Shown here: piece by piece, positions 27,301 through 35,901 of the stretch
How the letters are laid out: every line of letters begins with the position of its first letter
Numbering within the stretch: the stretch's first letter is position 1
NCBI GenBank assembly: GCA_018335295.1
Contig: JAGXKI010000003.1
Coordinates: forward strand, 1 to 64,000
Length of the DNA stretch: 64,000 bases
Source: a bacterium
Lineage (GTDB): Bacteria > Acidobacteriota > Aminicenantia > Aminicenantales > Aminicenantaceae
Direction: 5' to 3'
Position numbers and translations under genes: made by a program
The notes under the pieces: model-generated
The model's database searches: none
Seen by the model: only the letters and a program-made list of their open reading frames with translations
What the model was told of the DNA's origin: nothing

Positions 27301-27408
27301 AGCGGCGATATCATGACTGTAAAGCAGCCGTTCAGTGGGATTAAAATTGACTCGTTCCCCAAAATTTTGCCCCAGCCATTCCTGGTCTTTTTTGTTCAGT
27401 GAAGACAT
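24325..27408 (-). CDS. FAD-linked oxidase fused to Fe-S/CCG oxidoreductase (GlcD-GlcF-like) with Met-Pro-rich tail
   Basis: This is a fusion of about 1027 residues. The N-terminal half is an FAD_binding_4 plus FAD-oxidase C domain (VVQPQNETELKELGRWA, PRGKGSSGYGG), like glycolate or D-lactate dehydrogenases. The middle carries two cysteine clusters, CSQCGYCLDECDQF and CTTCEFCNLRCSS, for 4Fe-4S centres. The C-terminal part has two CCG-type motifs, NCCGTPM and GHCCGS. It probably oxidises a 2-hydroxy acid and passes electrons on. The last ~90 residues are a repeated Met-Pro-Lys-Leu pattern (FPKLFPKMMPKVMPAM, MPELMPKVMDNLMPKML). I chose the ATG at 27408 because GGGAGGAG lies just upstream. The tracked frame extends 12 codons further. 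Confidence 0.85.
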   Translation of the reverse strand: MSSLNKKDQEWLGQNFGERVNFNPTERLLYSHDIAAIPGIFKPLVGKTVPDAVVQPQNETELKELGRWASQRRIPLVPRGKGSSGYGGIIPTRKGIVVDFYRMKDVISIDKEKETVTVEPGITWEQLDRKLNPQGLSVALYPTSYPSSSAGGWLAQGGAGIGSFEYGWFSENVKSARVVFPDGRVKDFSGEELDFISDAEGTTGFITQLTIRVQKLSETGVAAVACPDAHKLSQVFQDFIDQGLPIWSVLFINPRMAEMKNRAPVQTHHGHPSEEKVILPAAYVAVLAFRKKDRQKIVPQLPRILKKCEGEVLSQKIAEHEWKNRFKFMVVKRLGPSLVPAEIVVPLPKLGDVMEEIEDKVNQPVVKEGVIIKKGRDGKPEAVILGFIPSDQRKFSYNFVFGLVLTIMKIAEKYGGRPYSTGLYFSSKIEKILGKNRTQKLKLFKKKVDSRGVLNPDKVFGGKLISHILGVGNVFEPLVRPFGNNVVTQVGERLKKSVRGIPPDVAWYAYACSQCGYCLDECDQFFGRGWESQSPRGKWYWLREYMEGRTEWNQFMVDTMLVCTTCEFCNLRCSSSLPIEPSWMKLRGKLVHEDKQMTFPPFEMMGAALRSEGNIWAGYRKDRTRWFPQELWEKHGPQVKSKNVYFAGCTASYVENDIGAASVTLLDKAGVDFTYLGNIENCCGTPMLVAGKWDVFEEIMRKNIQAVKETGADTVITSCPACDMMWRLYYPQWAEKLGIPYPIKAKHYSEVVAEKIRSGEFQFTHPISKKVTWHDACHIGRVSKVYEQPREIIKAIPGVRYEEMFHNREEGHCCGSVLTLLKEPSVAAEIGASRLKEAQDIQADAVLGLCPCCEFQFRVTRDKKKLSMEIHDLATFACKALGKEFKDPSPEVSRQWTTFEAMIQLMTPEGFAQLMDTLWPELLDAMPMGMGKMMRFTGKLGWAGDALFYLMKPLFPVLFPKLFPKMMPKVMPAMLERISQKISMPDYMEEQMPELMPKVMDNLMPKMLPRVIPLVVPKMIAYLRGRS

Positions 27409-27600
27409 TTCATTCTCCTCCCTTTCATTTATCTCATTAACCACTATATAATATAAATTTTATAGATTCAATAGAGATATTATTTTGCATATACATTTCT
27501 CTCCAGAATGAGACATTTCCCTAATCATGAAAATAACTGATTTGTTGCCAATGTTAAACTTCAAAAGCTCTTTTCTAGGCAGTTCCTCGGGGGGACTGAG

Positions 27601-27882
27601 GTTCAGGAAAATTAAAGGTTAAGGTTAAGAGAAGATAGATTGAGGTTCAGATTAAGTTTGAGATTTAGGTCGAGTTAATTCTACTGAATCAACCAAAAAG
27701 ACTAGATAGACAAAATCGACCAAACAGACTAAATAGACTAGAATGACGCAAGTAACACTTATAACGCAATAAACGCAAACAACGCAACAAACGAAAGTGA
27801 TATTTCTCGCATTTCTCGCCTATCCAACCAAACAAACCAAACAAACTAACCGAACCAAATAGACTATATGAACTAAACAGTG
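27601..27882. repeat. Gene-free low-complexity stretch of degenerate short repeats
   Basis: Between the oxidoreductase and the enolase-family gene (27445-27976, about 530 bases) no gene is visible. From about 27601 the sequence becomes a chain of loosely repeated words: first GGTTAAGG/GAGGTTCAGATT-like, then GACCAAACAGACTAAATAGACTAG, then AACGCAATAAACGCAAACAACGCAAC-like units, then CCAAACAAACCAAACAAAC. Unit length and spacing are irregular, with no constant spacer, so this is not a CRISPR array. It looks like decayed slippage repeats. The left part, 27445-27600, should hold the promoter of the oxidoreductase gene, but I cannot point to it. Confidence 0.6.
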
Positions 27883-27976
27883 TAAATCACCGTATTATGA
27901 GCTCTATTGCTTTATTATCAGCATTTTATGCTCGGTCCGACCCCACAATAATTAGGAATCAATGTCTATTTTCGAA

Positions 27977-29098
27977 CTAACTATAATCTCCGGGTCTCAA
28001 TGTTTCTTTCTGGAGAGTGGCTTTCCTGATCCGATCCTCCTGAGGGACCACTCCTATCCCAGGCAAACCAGGCACTTTAATTGTCCCCTTAGAGGTAATC
28101 TTTATCGGGGGTTCGATTAAATCCTCTGCGTAATACCTTCGGCTCGCCGAAAGGTCATGAGGATACTTGAAGTTGGAGAGAGTAGCCAGATGAATGTTGT
28201 GGGCTCGGCCGATCCCGCTCTCCAGCATTCCTCCACACCAGACAGGAATTGACTTTTGTTCACTGAAATCGTGAATTTTCCGAGCTTCTTCAATTCCCCC
28301 TACTCGTCCCACTTTTATGTTGATAATGCGACCGCTTCCCATTTCATAGGCTTTTCTCACAGCTTCCGCCGAAGTGGCACTCTCATCCAGACACAAAGAG
28401 GTCTGCATTTCCTTCTGTAGCTGACTGTGATCCCAAAGATCATAGGGAGGAAAGGGTTGTTCCAGCATCAACAGGTCGAATCCATCCAGCCGTTTGAGTT
28501 GTTCCTTTTCTTTTATGGAATAGGCTCCGTTAGCATCCACCTGGAGGAGGATTTCCGGAAATTCTTTTCGGACTTCCCGGCAGGGAAAAACATCCCATTT
28601 TTGTTTAATCTTGATTTTTATCCGCTGATATCCTTCATCCAAGAACGAACGAATCCTCTCCTTGAGTTGAGAGACTGAATCTTGAATCCCGATACTCACT
28701 CCTGATGGAATTTCCCTTCTCACCCCTCCATACATTTTCCACAGAGGCAATTCTTTTTCCTTGGCCCGTAGATCCCACAGAGCTAATTCCAGTCCCGCTT
28801 TAGCCATAGGATGACCTTTGAAAATTTTTATTTTCTTGCTGAATTCCTGAGGATGAAAAAGGGAGTATTTAAACAGAAAAGGAATGAAATAATCCTTCAA
28901 CATTAGCCAGGCGGTGGAAGTGGTCTCATAACTGTATAAGGGATCCTTATCTGCCACCACCTCTCCATACCCACACAGGCCTTGGGCGTAAAGCTTGACC
29001 AGAATAAAGGTTCGCTCTTCTTCCCTCCCGAAGCTGGTTTCAAAAAAATGCACCAAGGGCAGTTGAAGGCGCAAGAGCTCGATTCTCTCAATCCTCAT
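27977..29098 (-). CDS. Enolase-superfamily enzyme, o-succinylbenzoate synthase / N-acylamino acid racemase type
   Basis: The 373-residue protein has the MenC/NSAR layout: a capping domain, then a TIM barrel with catalytic residues in order. Visible are the KxK pair in RIKIKIKQKWD (Lys163/Lys165), metal ligands Asp188 (QVDANGAYS), Glu213 (MLEQPF) and Asp238 (CLDES), and Lys262 (NIKVGRVGG). This order fits o-succinylbenzoate synthase of the menaquinone pathway or the racemase activity found in the same family. No other men gene is in the window, so the reaction remains open. Its ATG overlaps the stop of the GT4 gene by four bases, hinting at one transcript with the glycosyltransferases. Confidence 0.85.
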   Translation of the reverse strand: MRIERIELLRLQLPLVHFFETSFGREEERTFILVKLYAQGLCGYGEVVADKDPLYSYETTSTAWLMLKDYFIPFLFKYSLFHPQEFSKKIKIFKGHPMAKAGLELALWDLRAKEKELPLWKMYGGVRREIPSGVSIGIQDSVSQLKERIRSFLDEGYQRIKIKIKQKWDVFPCREVRKEFPEILLQVDANGAYSIKEKEQLKRLDGFDLLMLEQPFPPYDLWDHSQLQKEMQTSLCLDESATSAEAVRKAYEMGSGRIINIKVGRVGGIEEARKIHDFSEQKSIPVWCGGMLESGIGRAHNIHLATLSNFKYPHDLSASRRYYAEDLIEPPIKITSKGTIKVPGLPGIGVVPQEDRIRKATLQKETLRPGDYS

Positions 29099-30219
29099 CC
29101 ATTCCTCCGGGATAGAAAAATGTCTTTTTGAAGAGCTTTCCTTTTGTATAAATCGATAATCTTACGGGCCATCGCTTGAGCTGAAAACTTTTGATGGACC
29201 ACCTCATAGCCTTTTTTCCCCAACCGGGAAGCCAAACTTCTATCCTGATACAACCGCAGAATAGCTGAGGCTAAAGCTTGGGGGTCTCGCGGAGGCACCA
29301 GGAGGCCGGTTTGCTCATGGGTTACCACTTCAGGTATTCCTCCCACCCGAGTGGCCACGATTGGAAGCCGGCTAGCCATCGCATCCAGAAGAGTGCTCCC
29401 CATTCCTTCCAGGTAAGAGGAAAGAACAAACAAATCCAAGGAAGCCAGGATTTGAGGAATATCTTCTCTAAACCCCAGGAAAAATACCATATCCTCAAGG
29501 CGGGTCTCTTTCACCTGCCGGTCCAATTTCATCTTCAATGGTCCTTCTCCAACCACTATAACCTTTACTCTGGGAACCTTTTCCTTCAATATTTCAGTCG
29601 CTTTGATCAGGTACTTATGGCCTTTATGATCTGCCAGATGAGCGACAATCCCCACCAAATAATCATTCTGAGAAAAGGAAAACTCCCGGTGAAGATAATG
29701 GGAGGAAGATACTTCTTCAAAGGGAGTGAAATCTATCCCGTCAGGAATAACTTCGACCCTCTGAGGGTCCATCCCTCCTCGGATCAGAACATCTTTGACT
29801 CCCTCGGAGACAGCAAGGGTCACATCTAGATTGTTCTCTCCATACTTGAAACGGGAAAAAAAATTCTTATTCAGGGGAAAATCCACCCGCCTTGAGTTGA
29901 TTCTCAGAGGAACTTTGGCCAAAGAAGCAGCCGCTGAGCCCACAGCCACAGAATGAGCATCATGGAAATGAACCAACTGACAGTTTTTCCCTCTCATCAA
30001 AAAGGCCAACCGGAGGACAGAGAAAACATCAAACTCATGAGAAATGTTCAATGGAAAAACAGGTAGATGGGCTTGGGATGATTTTTCATGAAGGGGACTT
30101 TCCGGCTGGACCACAAAAAGGAGATCATATCCTTCCCGGATTAACTCTTTCGCCAGAAAATAGGACTGCCTCTGTCCCCCTCTCCACTCCTTCCCCGAAT
30201 CAATCTGGAATAGGCTCAA
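29095..30219 (-). CDS. GT4-family glycosyltransferase
   Basis: This 374-residue protein has two Rossmann domains of the GT-B fold. The N-terminal part starts DSGKEWRGGQRQSYFLAKEL, a typical GT4 donor/acceptor loop. The C-terminal domain carries VGIVAHLADHKGHKYLIKA, VVGEGPLK and the EGMGSTLLDAMASRLPIVATRVGGIPEVV motif, with the E-x7-E nucleotide-sugar site. It probably adds a hexose to lipid-linked or LPS-core sugars. The upstream GT2 gene overlaps it by 20 bases and the enolase-family gene overlaps its end by four, so translation is likely coupled. Confidence 0.88.
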   Translation of the reverse strand: MSLFQIDSGKEWRGGQRQSYFLAKELIREGYDLLFVVQPESPLHEKSSQAHLPVFPLNISHEFDVFSVLRLAFLMRGKNCQLVHFHDAHSVAVGSAAASLAKVPLRINSRRVDFPLNKNFFSRFKYGENNLDVTLAVSEGVKDVLIRGGMDPQRVEVIPDGIDFTPFEEVSSSHYLHREFSFSQNDYLVGIVAHLADHKGHKYLIKATEILKEKVPRVKVIVVGEGPLKMKLDRQVKETRLEDMVFFLGFREDIPQILASLDLFVLSSYLEGMGSTLLDAMASRLPIVATRVGGIPEVVTHEQTGLLVPPRDPQALASAILRLYQDRSLASRLGKKGYEVVHQKFSAQAMARKIIDLYKRKALQKDIFLSRRNG

Positions 30220-30982
30220 TGCGTTCTCCTTTTTTCCATATCTCCCTTAGTTTGGCATAGCGCACAAACAAAGAATATCCGTGAAATACAGAAATAACAA
30301 AACCGGCAAATCCATCCAAAAAACCCATTTTCAAACAAAAGGACCTAACAAACCCCAAGAAAGGCTGAAATAACAAATGATACCACCGGCTCTTTTTCTT
30401 TTGAGCGTAAAGCTTCTGAGCCCCCAGGCTGGAAAATTGATTGACCCGATTCAGATGATCAGTGATATCTTTGTAGGTAAAATGATACAGTTTTCCCTTC
30501 AGAGCTCGGACAGGGCCTTCCACCACCAAATCTTCGTGGACATACTCTCCCTTCCAGAAAGCCTTATCTTTTCGAAAAAGCCGGATCTTACGATCCGGAT
30601 ACCATCCGCAGTGGCGGATCCACTTTCCTAAATAAAAGGCTTGCCGGGGCATAGAAAAAGCGGCCCAATCCCGCTCTTCCCCCTTGAGCTGGAGTATCTC
30701 TGCCCTCAATTCTGGAGAAAGCCTTTCATCCGCGTCCAAAGAAAGAATCCAAGGATGGGAAGCTTTACCGTTTCCAAAATTTTTCTGATCCGAAAAATTA
30801 GTCCATTCCCGTGAGTACACTTTGGTCGTGTATTTTTTAGCTATACGTATTGTCTCATCCTCGCTGTAGCTGTCCACCACAATGATTTCTGAAGCCACAT
30901 CCTTTACGCTTTTCAAGACCCCCGGGAGATTTTCTTCTTCGTTGTAGGTGATGATGACTACGGAAATTTTCATTTTCTTCAT
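30200..30982 (-). CDS. GT2-family glycosyltransferase (WaaE/KdtX-like)
   Basis: The 260-residue protein is a GT-A fold family-2 transferase: MKISVVIITYNEEENLPGVLKSV at the start, VDSYSEDETI, SLDADERLSPEL (the DxD site), and a C-terminal hydrophobic tail (GFLDGFAGFVISVFHGYSLF) that may sit on the membrane. Its shape and length match the LPS core beta-glucosyltransferases of the WaaE/KdtX type, which act on the inner core. It is the first gene of the short glycosyltransferase run and overlaps the GT4 gene by 20 bases. LPS core synthesis is the likely role, but acceptor and donor are not readable. Confidence 0.85.
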   Translation of the reverse strand: MKKMKISVVIITYNEEENLPGVLKSVKDVASEIIVVDSYSEDETIRIAKKYTTKVYSREWTNFSDQKNFGNGKASHPWILSLDADERLSPELRAEILQLKGEERDWAAFSMPRQAFYLGKWIRHCGWYPDRKIRLFRKDKAFWKGEYVHEDLVVEGPVRALKGKLYHFTYKDITDHLNRVNQFSSLGAQKLYAQKKKSRWYHLLFQPFLGFVRSFCLKMGFLDGFAGFVISVFHGYSLFVRYAKLREIWKKGERIEPIPD

Positions 30983-31066
30983 ATTAGCACAATTTCCCCT
31001 TCGGGAAAAATTCCTCTATTTTCAGGTTGACCTCAGCTCAATTCCTCCATAACATGAAAAAGGAAA

Positions 31067-33445
31067 ATGAAAAGGTCTTCTTTTTTTCGGGTCGCCCTTT
31101 TCTTCCTTTTTATTTCTGCAGGACTTTCTCTCTACGTTTCTGTTTGCCTCCAATCTTTTTCTTACTCCATTTCTTCCCATTCATTTCATCTTGACTGGGG
31201 TTTAGCTTTTTCCATCTTACTTATCTGGCCTCTATTAATGGGTTTGTGGAGATTCCTATCCCTCCTGGAAACCAAGTATGCCTGGACCTCACATCTCCGT
31301 TCCGGTGGAAATCTTCTTGCTTTTCTACCTTTTACCCTCGGCTTTTTTTCTCCTCTTCTTCTCTCTTACTACCTGACCCAGAATGATCTGCAAATACGGC
31401 TGAAAATCCTGGGGATGGTCATGGTCCTGGGTTTTCTTTTTTTAACTTTCATCCACCTCCCGGACCCCCTCAGAAGAAAAATAAGCCCGAAAAAATGGGT
31501 TCATCAGTTCAACAGACTTCCTCTAAAAAAAAGGCTTTGGATTCTTTTTCTTGTGGCTTTTTTCCTTTACCAATCCAGTACTTATTTCTTTGTGTCTCAA
31601 GGGAAAGCTTTTATGGGAGATGAACCTTATTATCTTCTCACTACTCATAGCCTTTACCAAGATAAAGACATCAACGTAGCCAACAACTACAGAAATGAGG
31701 ACTACTTCCATTTCTATCCCCCGGACCTCTACCCCAACTTCAAACTGAAGCCTTATGCCCGGTTCGGACGCAAAGGGACCCGGTCCGTCTATTCCATAAA
31801 CCAGCCGGGAATTTCTGTTTTGATGCTGCCTTTTTACTGGTTGAGTCAGTTCTTTAAAGGAAAAACCCTCATTTTCATCCTGAAAGGCAGCCTTTCTCTG
31901 TGGGCTGTGCTTCTGGGTCTACAAATTTATCTTTTATCCCGGGAACTCTGGAACAGAGAAAAACTCGCTCTTTCTCTTTGGATTATTTATTCGTTCTCCT
32001 GTCCCATCTTTTTTTATGCCTTCCATCTTTATCCAGAAATCCCCATAGCCTTTTTTTCGGTCTACATTTTCAGAAAACTCCGGACCCCCAAGCCTCTTTC
32101 TTCCCCACAATATCTTTTCCTGGGATTTCTTCTTTCTCTTTTTCTCTGGTTTGGCCTCAAATACAACATGATATTTGGGCCTCTTCTCTTGGTTTCAGGG
32201 TTTGTGTTTATCAAAGAACACCGCATCCGGTGGAGAATCCTTTACTTCCTGATTTTTCCTTTCCTTTCTCTCATCCTTTTTTATCTTTACATCTATGAAC
32301 TCTACGGCTCTCTTTATCCCATGGCTATCTATGAAGGGGTGATCACTCCGGAAAAACTGGAGGCTTTTCGGAAGTCTCTGTTCCATATCCCTCTTAGGCT
32401 GAGGGTGGACAGTTTCCTGGATTATTTCCTGGACCAAAGGGACGGCCTCCTTCTCTATTCTCCTGTTTATTTCTTTTCGTTTCTGGGATTGGTGGAAGCT
32501 TTCCGTCGCCATAAGAGGGATCTTTGTCTCATGCTCCTCATTTCTCTTCCTTATATCCTGAATTATGCCTTTTTCACTCACAGACAGGGAAGTTGCCCAC
32601 CAGGAAGAGTCCTCACTTCAGTTTCTTGGGTAGGAATCATACTGGTAGGTTATTTTTTCGCTTTTAACCGAAAAAAACTGTACTCGGTCCTTTTCGGCAT
32701 GTCTGTCTTGGTGTCCTTGGCATCCTCTTTCATCCTCCTTAACCACCCCCGATTTCTCTATCAACCCACCACTCATGAATATACCTTTCGAGCTGGAAAA
32801 TTTTTCATTCACCTCAGCAACCTTCATTTCTATCTGCCCCAATATCTTCCCTCCTTTGTTAAAGTGAACAATCTCGAATACCTTCCCAATTATATCTGGT
32901 TAGGACTCATTTTGACGTTTATTATGGGATATATTTGGAAAAAGAATCTTTCTTTTCCCTCCCGTTTTTCTGTCCGTACGGGTCTGACTTGGGCTTTCCT
33001 CCTGTTTATTTCGTGGTGGTTCGTTCTCTACCCCAGGCTCTCCCTGAATTTTCCTAAAAAAGTGAGTTTTGCCGATGGAGAAAAAATCACCTTCTATTCT
33101 CTAGGCCGATATACCCGGATGAAAAAGCCGGGAGAATTTCACCTCACTCATTCCCCTTACACTTATCATTTTCACTTCACTTCCTGGAGAAAAATCAAAA
33201 AAATCAGACTTCAATGGGAAGCGGAGCGGGGAGAATACAAAGTGGAGCTCAAGCTCTTTGACAAGAACCTGTATAAAGGAAAAACTTCCCAGAAGCTTCA
33301 GAAATTCGTTTCTTTTTCCCCTCCCTTTTATCCTTACAAAAACACCCATCTTTACAGGATAAGCCTCCATCTGAAAAAACTCTCCGATACCCCAATGCCC
33401 CAACCTCCTTTCTCATTCCATCTCTATCCTTCTTACCGAAAATAA
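31067..33445 (+). CDS. Large integral membrane protein, GT-C-like glycosyltransferase fold
   Basis: The 792-residue product has about 12-14 hydrophobic helices and a C-terminal soluble part (about residues 690-792) rich in beta-like strands (FHLTHSPYTYHFHF, YRISLHLKK). The segment GDEPYYLLTTHSLYQDKD near residue 186, after the fifth helix or so, resembles the catalytic acidic loop (D-E) of ArnT/PMT-type GT-C enzymes that use lipid-phosphate sugars. The SINQPGISVLMLPFYWL segment is also like that class. The start is ATG at 31067, and the gene is divergent from the GT2 gene. It could glycosylate LPS or a surface glycan. I cannot assign a family name. Confidence 0.6.
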   Translation: MKRSSFFRVALFFLFISAGLSLYVSVCLQSFSYSISSHSFHLDWGLAFSILLIWPLLMGLWRFLSLLETKYAWTSHLRSGGNLLAFLPFTLGFFSPLLLSYYLTQNDLQIRLKILGMVMVLGFLFLTFIHLPDPLRRKISPKKWVHQFNRLPLKKRLWILFLVAFFLYQSSTYFFVSQGKAFMGDEPYYLLTTHSLYQDKDINVANNYRNEDYFHFYPPDLYPNFKLKPYARFGRKGTRSVYSINQPGISVLMLPFYWLSQFFKGKTLIFILKGSLSLWAVLLGLQIYLLSRELWNREKLALSLWIIYSFSCPIFFYAFHLYPEIPIAFFSVYIFRKLRTPKPLSSPQYLFLGFLLSLFLWFGLKYNMIFGPLLLVSGFVFIKEHRIRWRILYFLIFPFLSLILFYLYIYELYGSLYPMAIYEGVITPEKLEAFRKSLFHIPLRLRVDSFLDYFLDQRDGLLLYSPVYFFSFLGLVEAFRRHKRDLCLMLLISLPYILNYAFFTHRQGSCPPGRVLTSVSWVGIILVGYFFAFNRKKLYSVLFGMSVLVSLASSFILLNHPRFLYQPTTHEYTFRAGKFFIHLSNLHFYLPQYLPSFVKVNNLEYLPNYIWLGLILTFIMGYIWKKNLSFPSRFSVRTGLTWAFLLFISWWFVLYPRLSLNFPKKVSFADGEKITFYSLGRYTRMKKPGEFHLTHSPYTYHFHFTSWRKIKKIRLQWEAERGEYKVELKLFDKNLYKGKTSQKLQKFVSFSPPFYPYKNTHLYRISLHLKKLSDTPMPQPPFSFHLYPSYRK

Positions 33446-33485
33446 AAAAAAGGTAGACCTTCCTCTGGACGGAATTTTTCCTCTT

Positions 33486-34496
33486 TCAAGAAGAATGGAA
33501 TCGAGGATAAGCGTTGACATCTAAAGAGAAATCCCCTTTCTGGCCGCTTTGAATCTTTTCCAGCGCCAGTCCCGCCACCATGGCTGCGTTGTCGGTACAC
33601 AACTGGGGAGAAGGAATATAAGCAGGAAGATGGGACTTCCGGGCCAGAGAAAGAAATTTTTTTCTCAGCTCTTGATTCCGAGCCACCCCTCCACAAAGGA
33701 TTAAGGACCGGGGATTGCATTTACGAATAGCCCGGGTTAGGTTGGAAAGGAGAGCTTTGATAACGGCTTGTTGAAAGCTGGCTAAAAAATCATTCAATTG
33801 CGGATGGTCGGTTTGGAGGTTCGACTTTCGGATATATCTGAGGGCCGCTGTTTTGAGACCCGAAAAGCTGAAATCAAGAGTTCGGTCGCTCATCCGGGGT
33901 ACCCCAAAGGGAAACTTGCGTGGATTTCCCTTCTGAGCCCTTTTATCGATGATGGGTCCTCCGGGGTAGCCCAAGTCGAGGAACTTGGCTATTTTATCCA
34001 GCGCTTCTCCAGCGGCATCATCCCTGGTTTTTCCCACTAGTTCGTATTGGAGTCTCTTTTCGAGATAAAAAAGAGAGGTATGACCTCCTGAGACTAATAG
34101 AGCCAAGACTGGATAAGGGGTTTCCCTGTTTTCCAGGAAGGCTGATTGAATATGAGCCTCCAGATGGTCTACAGGAATCAATGGTTTTCCAAAATAGTAG
34201 GCCAACCCTTTAGAAAAGGAAAGCCCCACCAGAAGGGATCCCACCAGTCCAGGACCCTGAGTGACTGCATACACATCCACCTCTTCGATGGAGATTTGAG
34301 CCCGGTTCAAACACTCTTTCACTACATAGGGGATGGAAGAGATGTGCTGACGAGAAGCCAGTTCTGGCACAATGCCTCCGTAAGGAGCATGAATTTCATC
34401 CTGGGAAAGGATGATGTTGCTGAGGACATTGAAATCACCGGTCAACAACGACGCAGCGGTTTCATCGCAGGAAGTCTCCACACCCAATACATACAT
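33486..34496 (-). CDS. tsaD: tRNA N6-adenosine threonylcarbamoyltransferase TsaD
   Basis: TsaD transfers the threonylcarbamoyl group to A37 of ANN-decoding tRNAs. The 336-residue protein starts VLGVETSCDETAASLL and carries the metal-binding His pair in PVDHLEAHIQSAF (His111, His115), LLVSGGHTSL, and LCGGVARNQELRKKF near the C-terminus, all as expected. Length is normal. It is 4 bases downstream of mtnA in the same direction, so they are probably co-transcribed. Partners TsaB, TsaE and TsaC are not in the window. Confidence 0.96.
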   Translation of the reverse strand: MYVLGVETSCDETAASLLTGDFNVLSNIILSQDEIHAPYGGIVPELASRQHISSIPYVVKECLNRAQISIEEVDVYAVTQGPGLVGSLLVGLSFSKGLAYYFGKPLIPVDHLEAHIQSAFLENRETPYPVLALLVSGGHTSLFYLEKRLQYELVGKTRDDAAGEALDKIAKFLDLGYPGGPIIDKRAQKGNPRKFPFGVPRMSDRTLDFSFSGLKTAALRYIRKSNLQTDHPQLNDFLASFQQAVIKALLSNLTRAIRKCNPRSLILCGGVARNQELRKKFLSLARKSHLPAYIPSPQLCTDNAAMVAGLALEKIQSGQKGDFSLDVNAYPRFHSS

Positions 34497-34500
34497 GAAT

Positions 34501-35532
34501 CTATCTTTTTTCCAAACCTCTCAAGTTTTCTTTATAAGGGGGCTTGACCGCTCCCTTTTCTGTGATCAAAGCAGAAATATATTGAAAAGGGGTGATGTCA
34601 AAAGCCGGATTCCTGACATCCAGATGAGGAAAGGTTATGGAATGGGCTCCCATCTTTCTGACTTCATCTGGAGGCCTTTCTTCGACCATCATTTCGTCTC
34701 CGTCCTTCAAGTTCCAATCAATAGTACTGGTGGGAGCGGCTACACAAAAGGGAATGTGATGTTCCTTGGCCAAGACAGCCAGGGTGTAGGTTCCGATTTT
34801 ATTGGCGGTGTCCCCATTGGGAGCGATTCTATCGGCACCGGTTATCACCACCGAAATCATTCCCTTTTTCATCAAATATCCAGCCATATTATCTGTGATC
34901 AATGTGACCGGAATTTCCTCTTTATCCAATTCCCAGCAAGTCAATCGGGCTCCTTGAAGAAAAGGTCGGGTTTCCGAAGCGTAGACGCGAATTCTTTTCC
35001 CTTTCTCAAAGGCAGCCCGAATCACTCCCAACGCAGTTCCATAACCCGCTGTGGCCAAGGCCCCTGCATTGCAGTAAGTCAGAATGGATTCCTCATTTCC
35101 GATCAACTCCTGCCCCCTTTCTCCAATTTTCTTGTTGGTCTCCACATCTTCCCTTTCCCCAGCCAAAGCCTCTGCCTCTATCTTTTCTTTGAGTTGGGTC
35201 AGTTGCAGGTGAGAGTGATTCCTGTAAGCTTTTTCCATTCTTTCAAGAGCCCAGAATAGATTCCGAGCTGTGGGGCGGGTGTCCTTTAACCTGTTGACAA
35301 TTTGAGGGAATCTTTCGTCCAGTTTTTTCTTAGTTTGGACGGCCTTTACCCCTAAGACCACCCCAAAACCAGCGGCCACTCCGATGGCCGGAGCCCCCCG
35401 AACCACCATCTTTTCGATAGCTTCGGCCACTTCTTGGAAATGAGTGCACTCCACATATACCTCTTCAAGGGGCAGTTTTCTCTGGTCGATTAAAACCAAC
35501 CGGTCCTTTTTCCACTCCATACTCGGCCACAT
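34501..35532 (-). CDS. mtnA: S-methyl-5-thioribose-1-phosphate isomerase
   Basis: MtnA converts methylthioribose-1-phosphate to the ribulose form in the methionine salvage path. The 343-residue protein shows VRGAPAIGVAAGFG, TYCNAGALATAGYGTALGVIRA with the catalytic Cys, SETRPFLQGARLT and the GADRIAPNGDTANKIGTY motif with the catalytic Asp. It matches the eIF2B-related isomerase family in length and order. It lies directly upstream of tsaD. No other salvage gene is visible, so it may instead take part in a partial or alternative shunt. Confidence 0.95.
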   Translation of the reverse strand: MWPSMEWKKDRLVLIDQRKLPLEEVYVECTHFQEVAEAIEKMVVRGAPAIGVAAGFGVVLGVKAVQTKKKLDERFPQIVNRLKDTRPTARNLFWALERMEKAYRNHSHLQLTQLKEKIEAEALAGEREDVETNKKIGERGQELIGNEESILTYCNAGALATAGYGTALGVIRAAFEKGKRIRVYASETRPFLQGARLTCWELDKEEIPVTLITDNMAGYLMKKGMISVVITGADRIAPNGDTANKIGTYTLAVLAKEHHIPFCVAAPTSTIDWNLKDGDEMMVEERPPDEVRKMGAHSITFPHLDVRNPAFDITPFQYISALITEKGAVKPPYKENLRGLEKR

Positions 35533-35697
35533 AATTTTCCTGTCATCAATATACCATATTTAAGACTTTTCTTTCACTTGGAAAAATTCGTGTGTTTCTG
35601 CATCTGTTAAAGAAGGGTTCAAGACTTGACTTTTATGAGGGAGTGCAGTAATTTGAATGATGAACAGAAAATAGAAAACAGCTGCGAGGAGGTATAG

Positions 35698-35901
35698 ATG
35701 TTTTTATTTGGACCAGTAGGTCCTACCGAACTGATTCTGATCCTTTTTATCATTGTCATCATTTTCGGTGCCCGGAGACTACCGGAATTAGGAAAATCCT
35801 TAGGAGAAGGCATCAAAAATTTCAAAAAATCAATCGGATCTAAAGAAAAAAAAGATGATTCATCATCCAATAAGCCTCAGCCTCCTTCTGAGGATCAATG
35901 A
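35698..35901 (+). CDS. tatA: Twin-arginine translocase subunit TatA/TatE
   Basis: The 67-residue protein has one N-terminal TM helix ([16 protein letters not shown]), the [24 protein letters not shown] amphipathic hinge seen in TatA, and a charged Ser/Lys-rich tail. TatA forms the size-adaptive channel for folded Tat substrates. GAGGAGG five bases upstream supports the ATG. The stop overlaps the ATG of the next gene by four bases. No tatC is in the window. Confidence 0.92.
   Translation: MFLFGPVGPTELILILFIIVIIFGARRLPELGKSLGEGIKNFKKSIGSKEKKDDSSSNKPQPPSEDQ

Noticed and set aside
27601-27882. Possible CRISPR array in the repeated stretch
   Set aside because: No constant-length direct repeats with unique spacers and no cas genes in the window.
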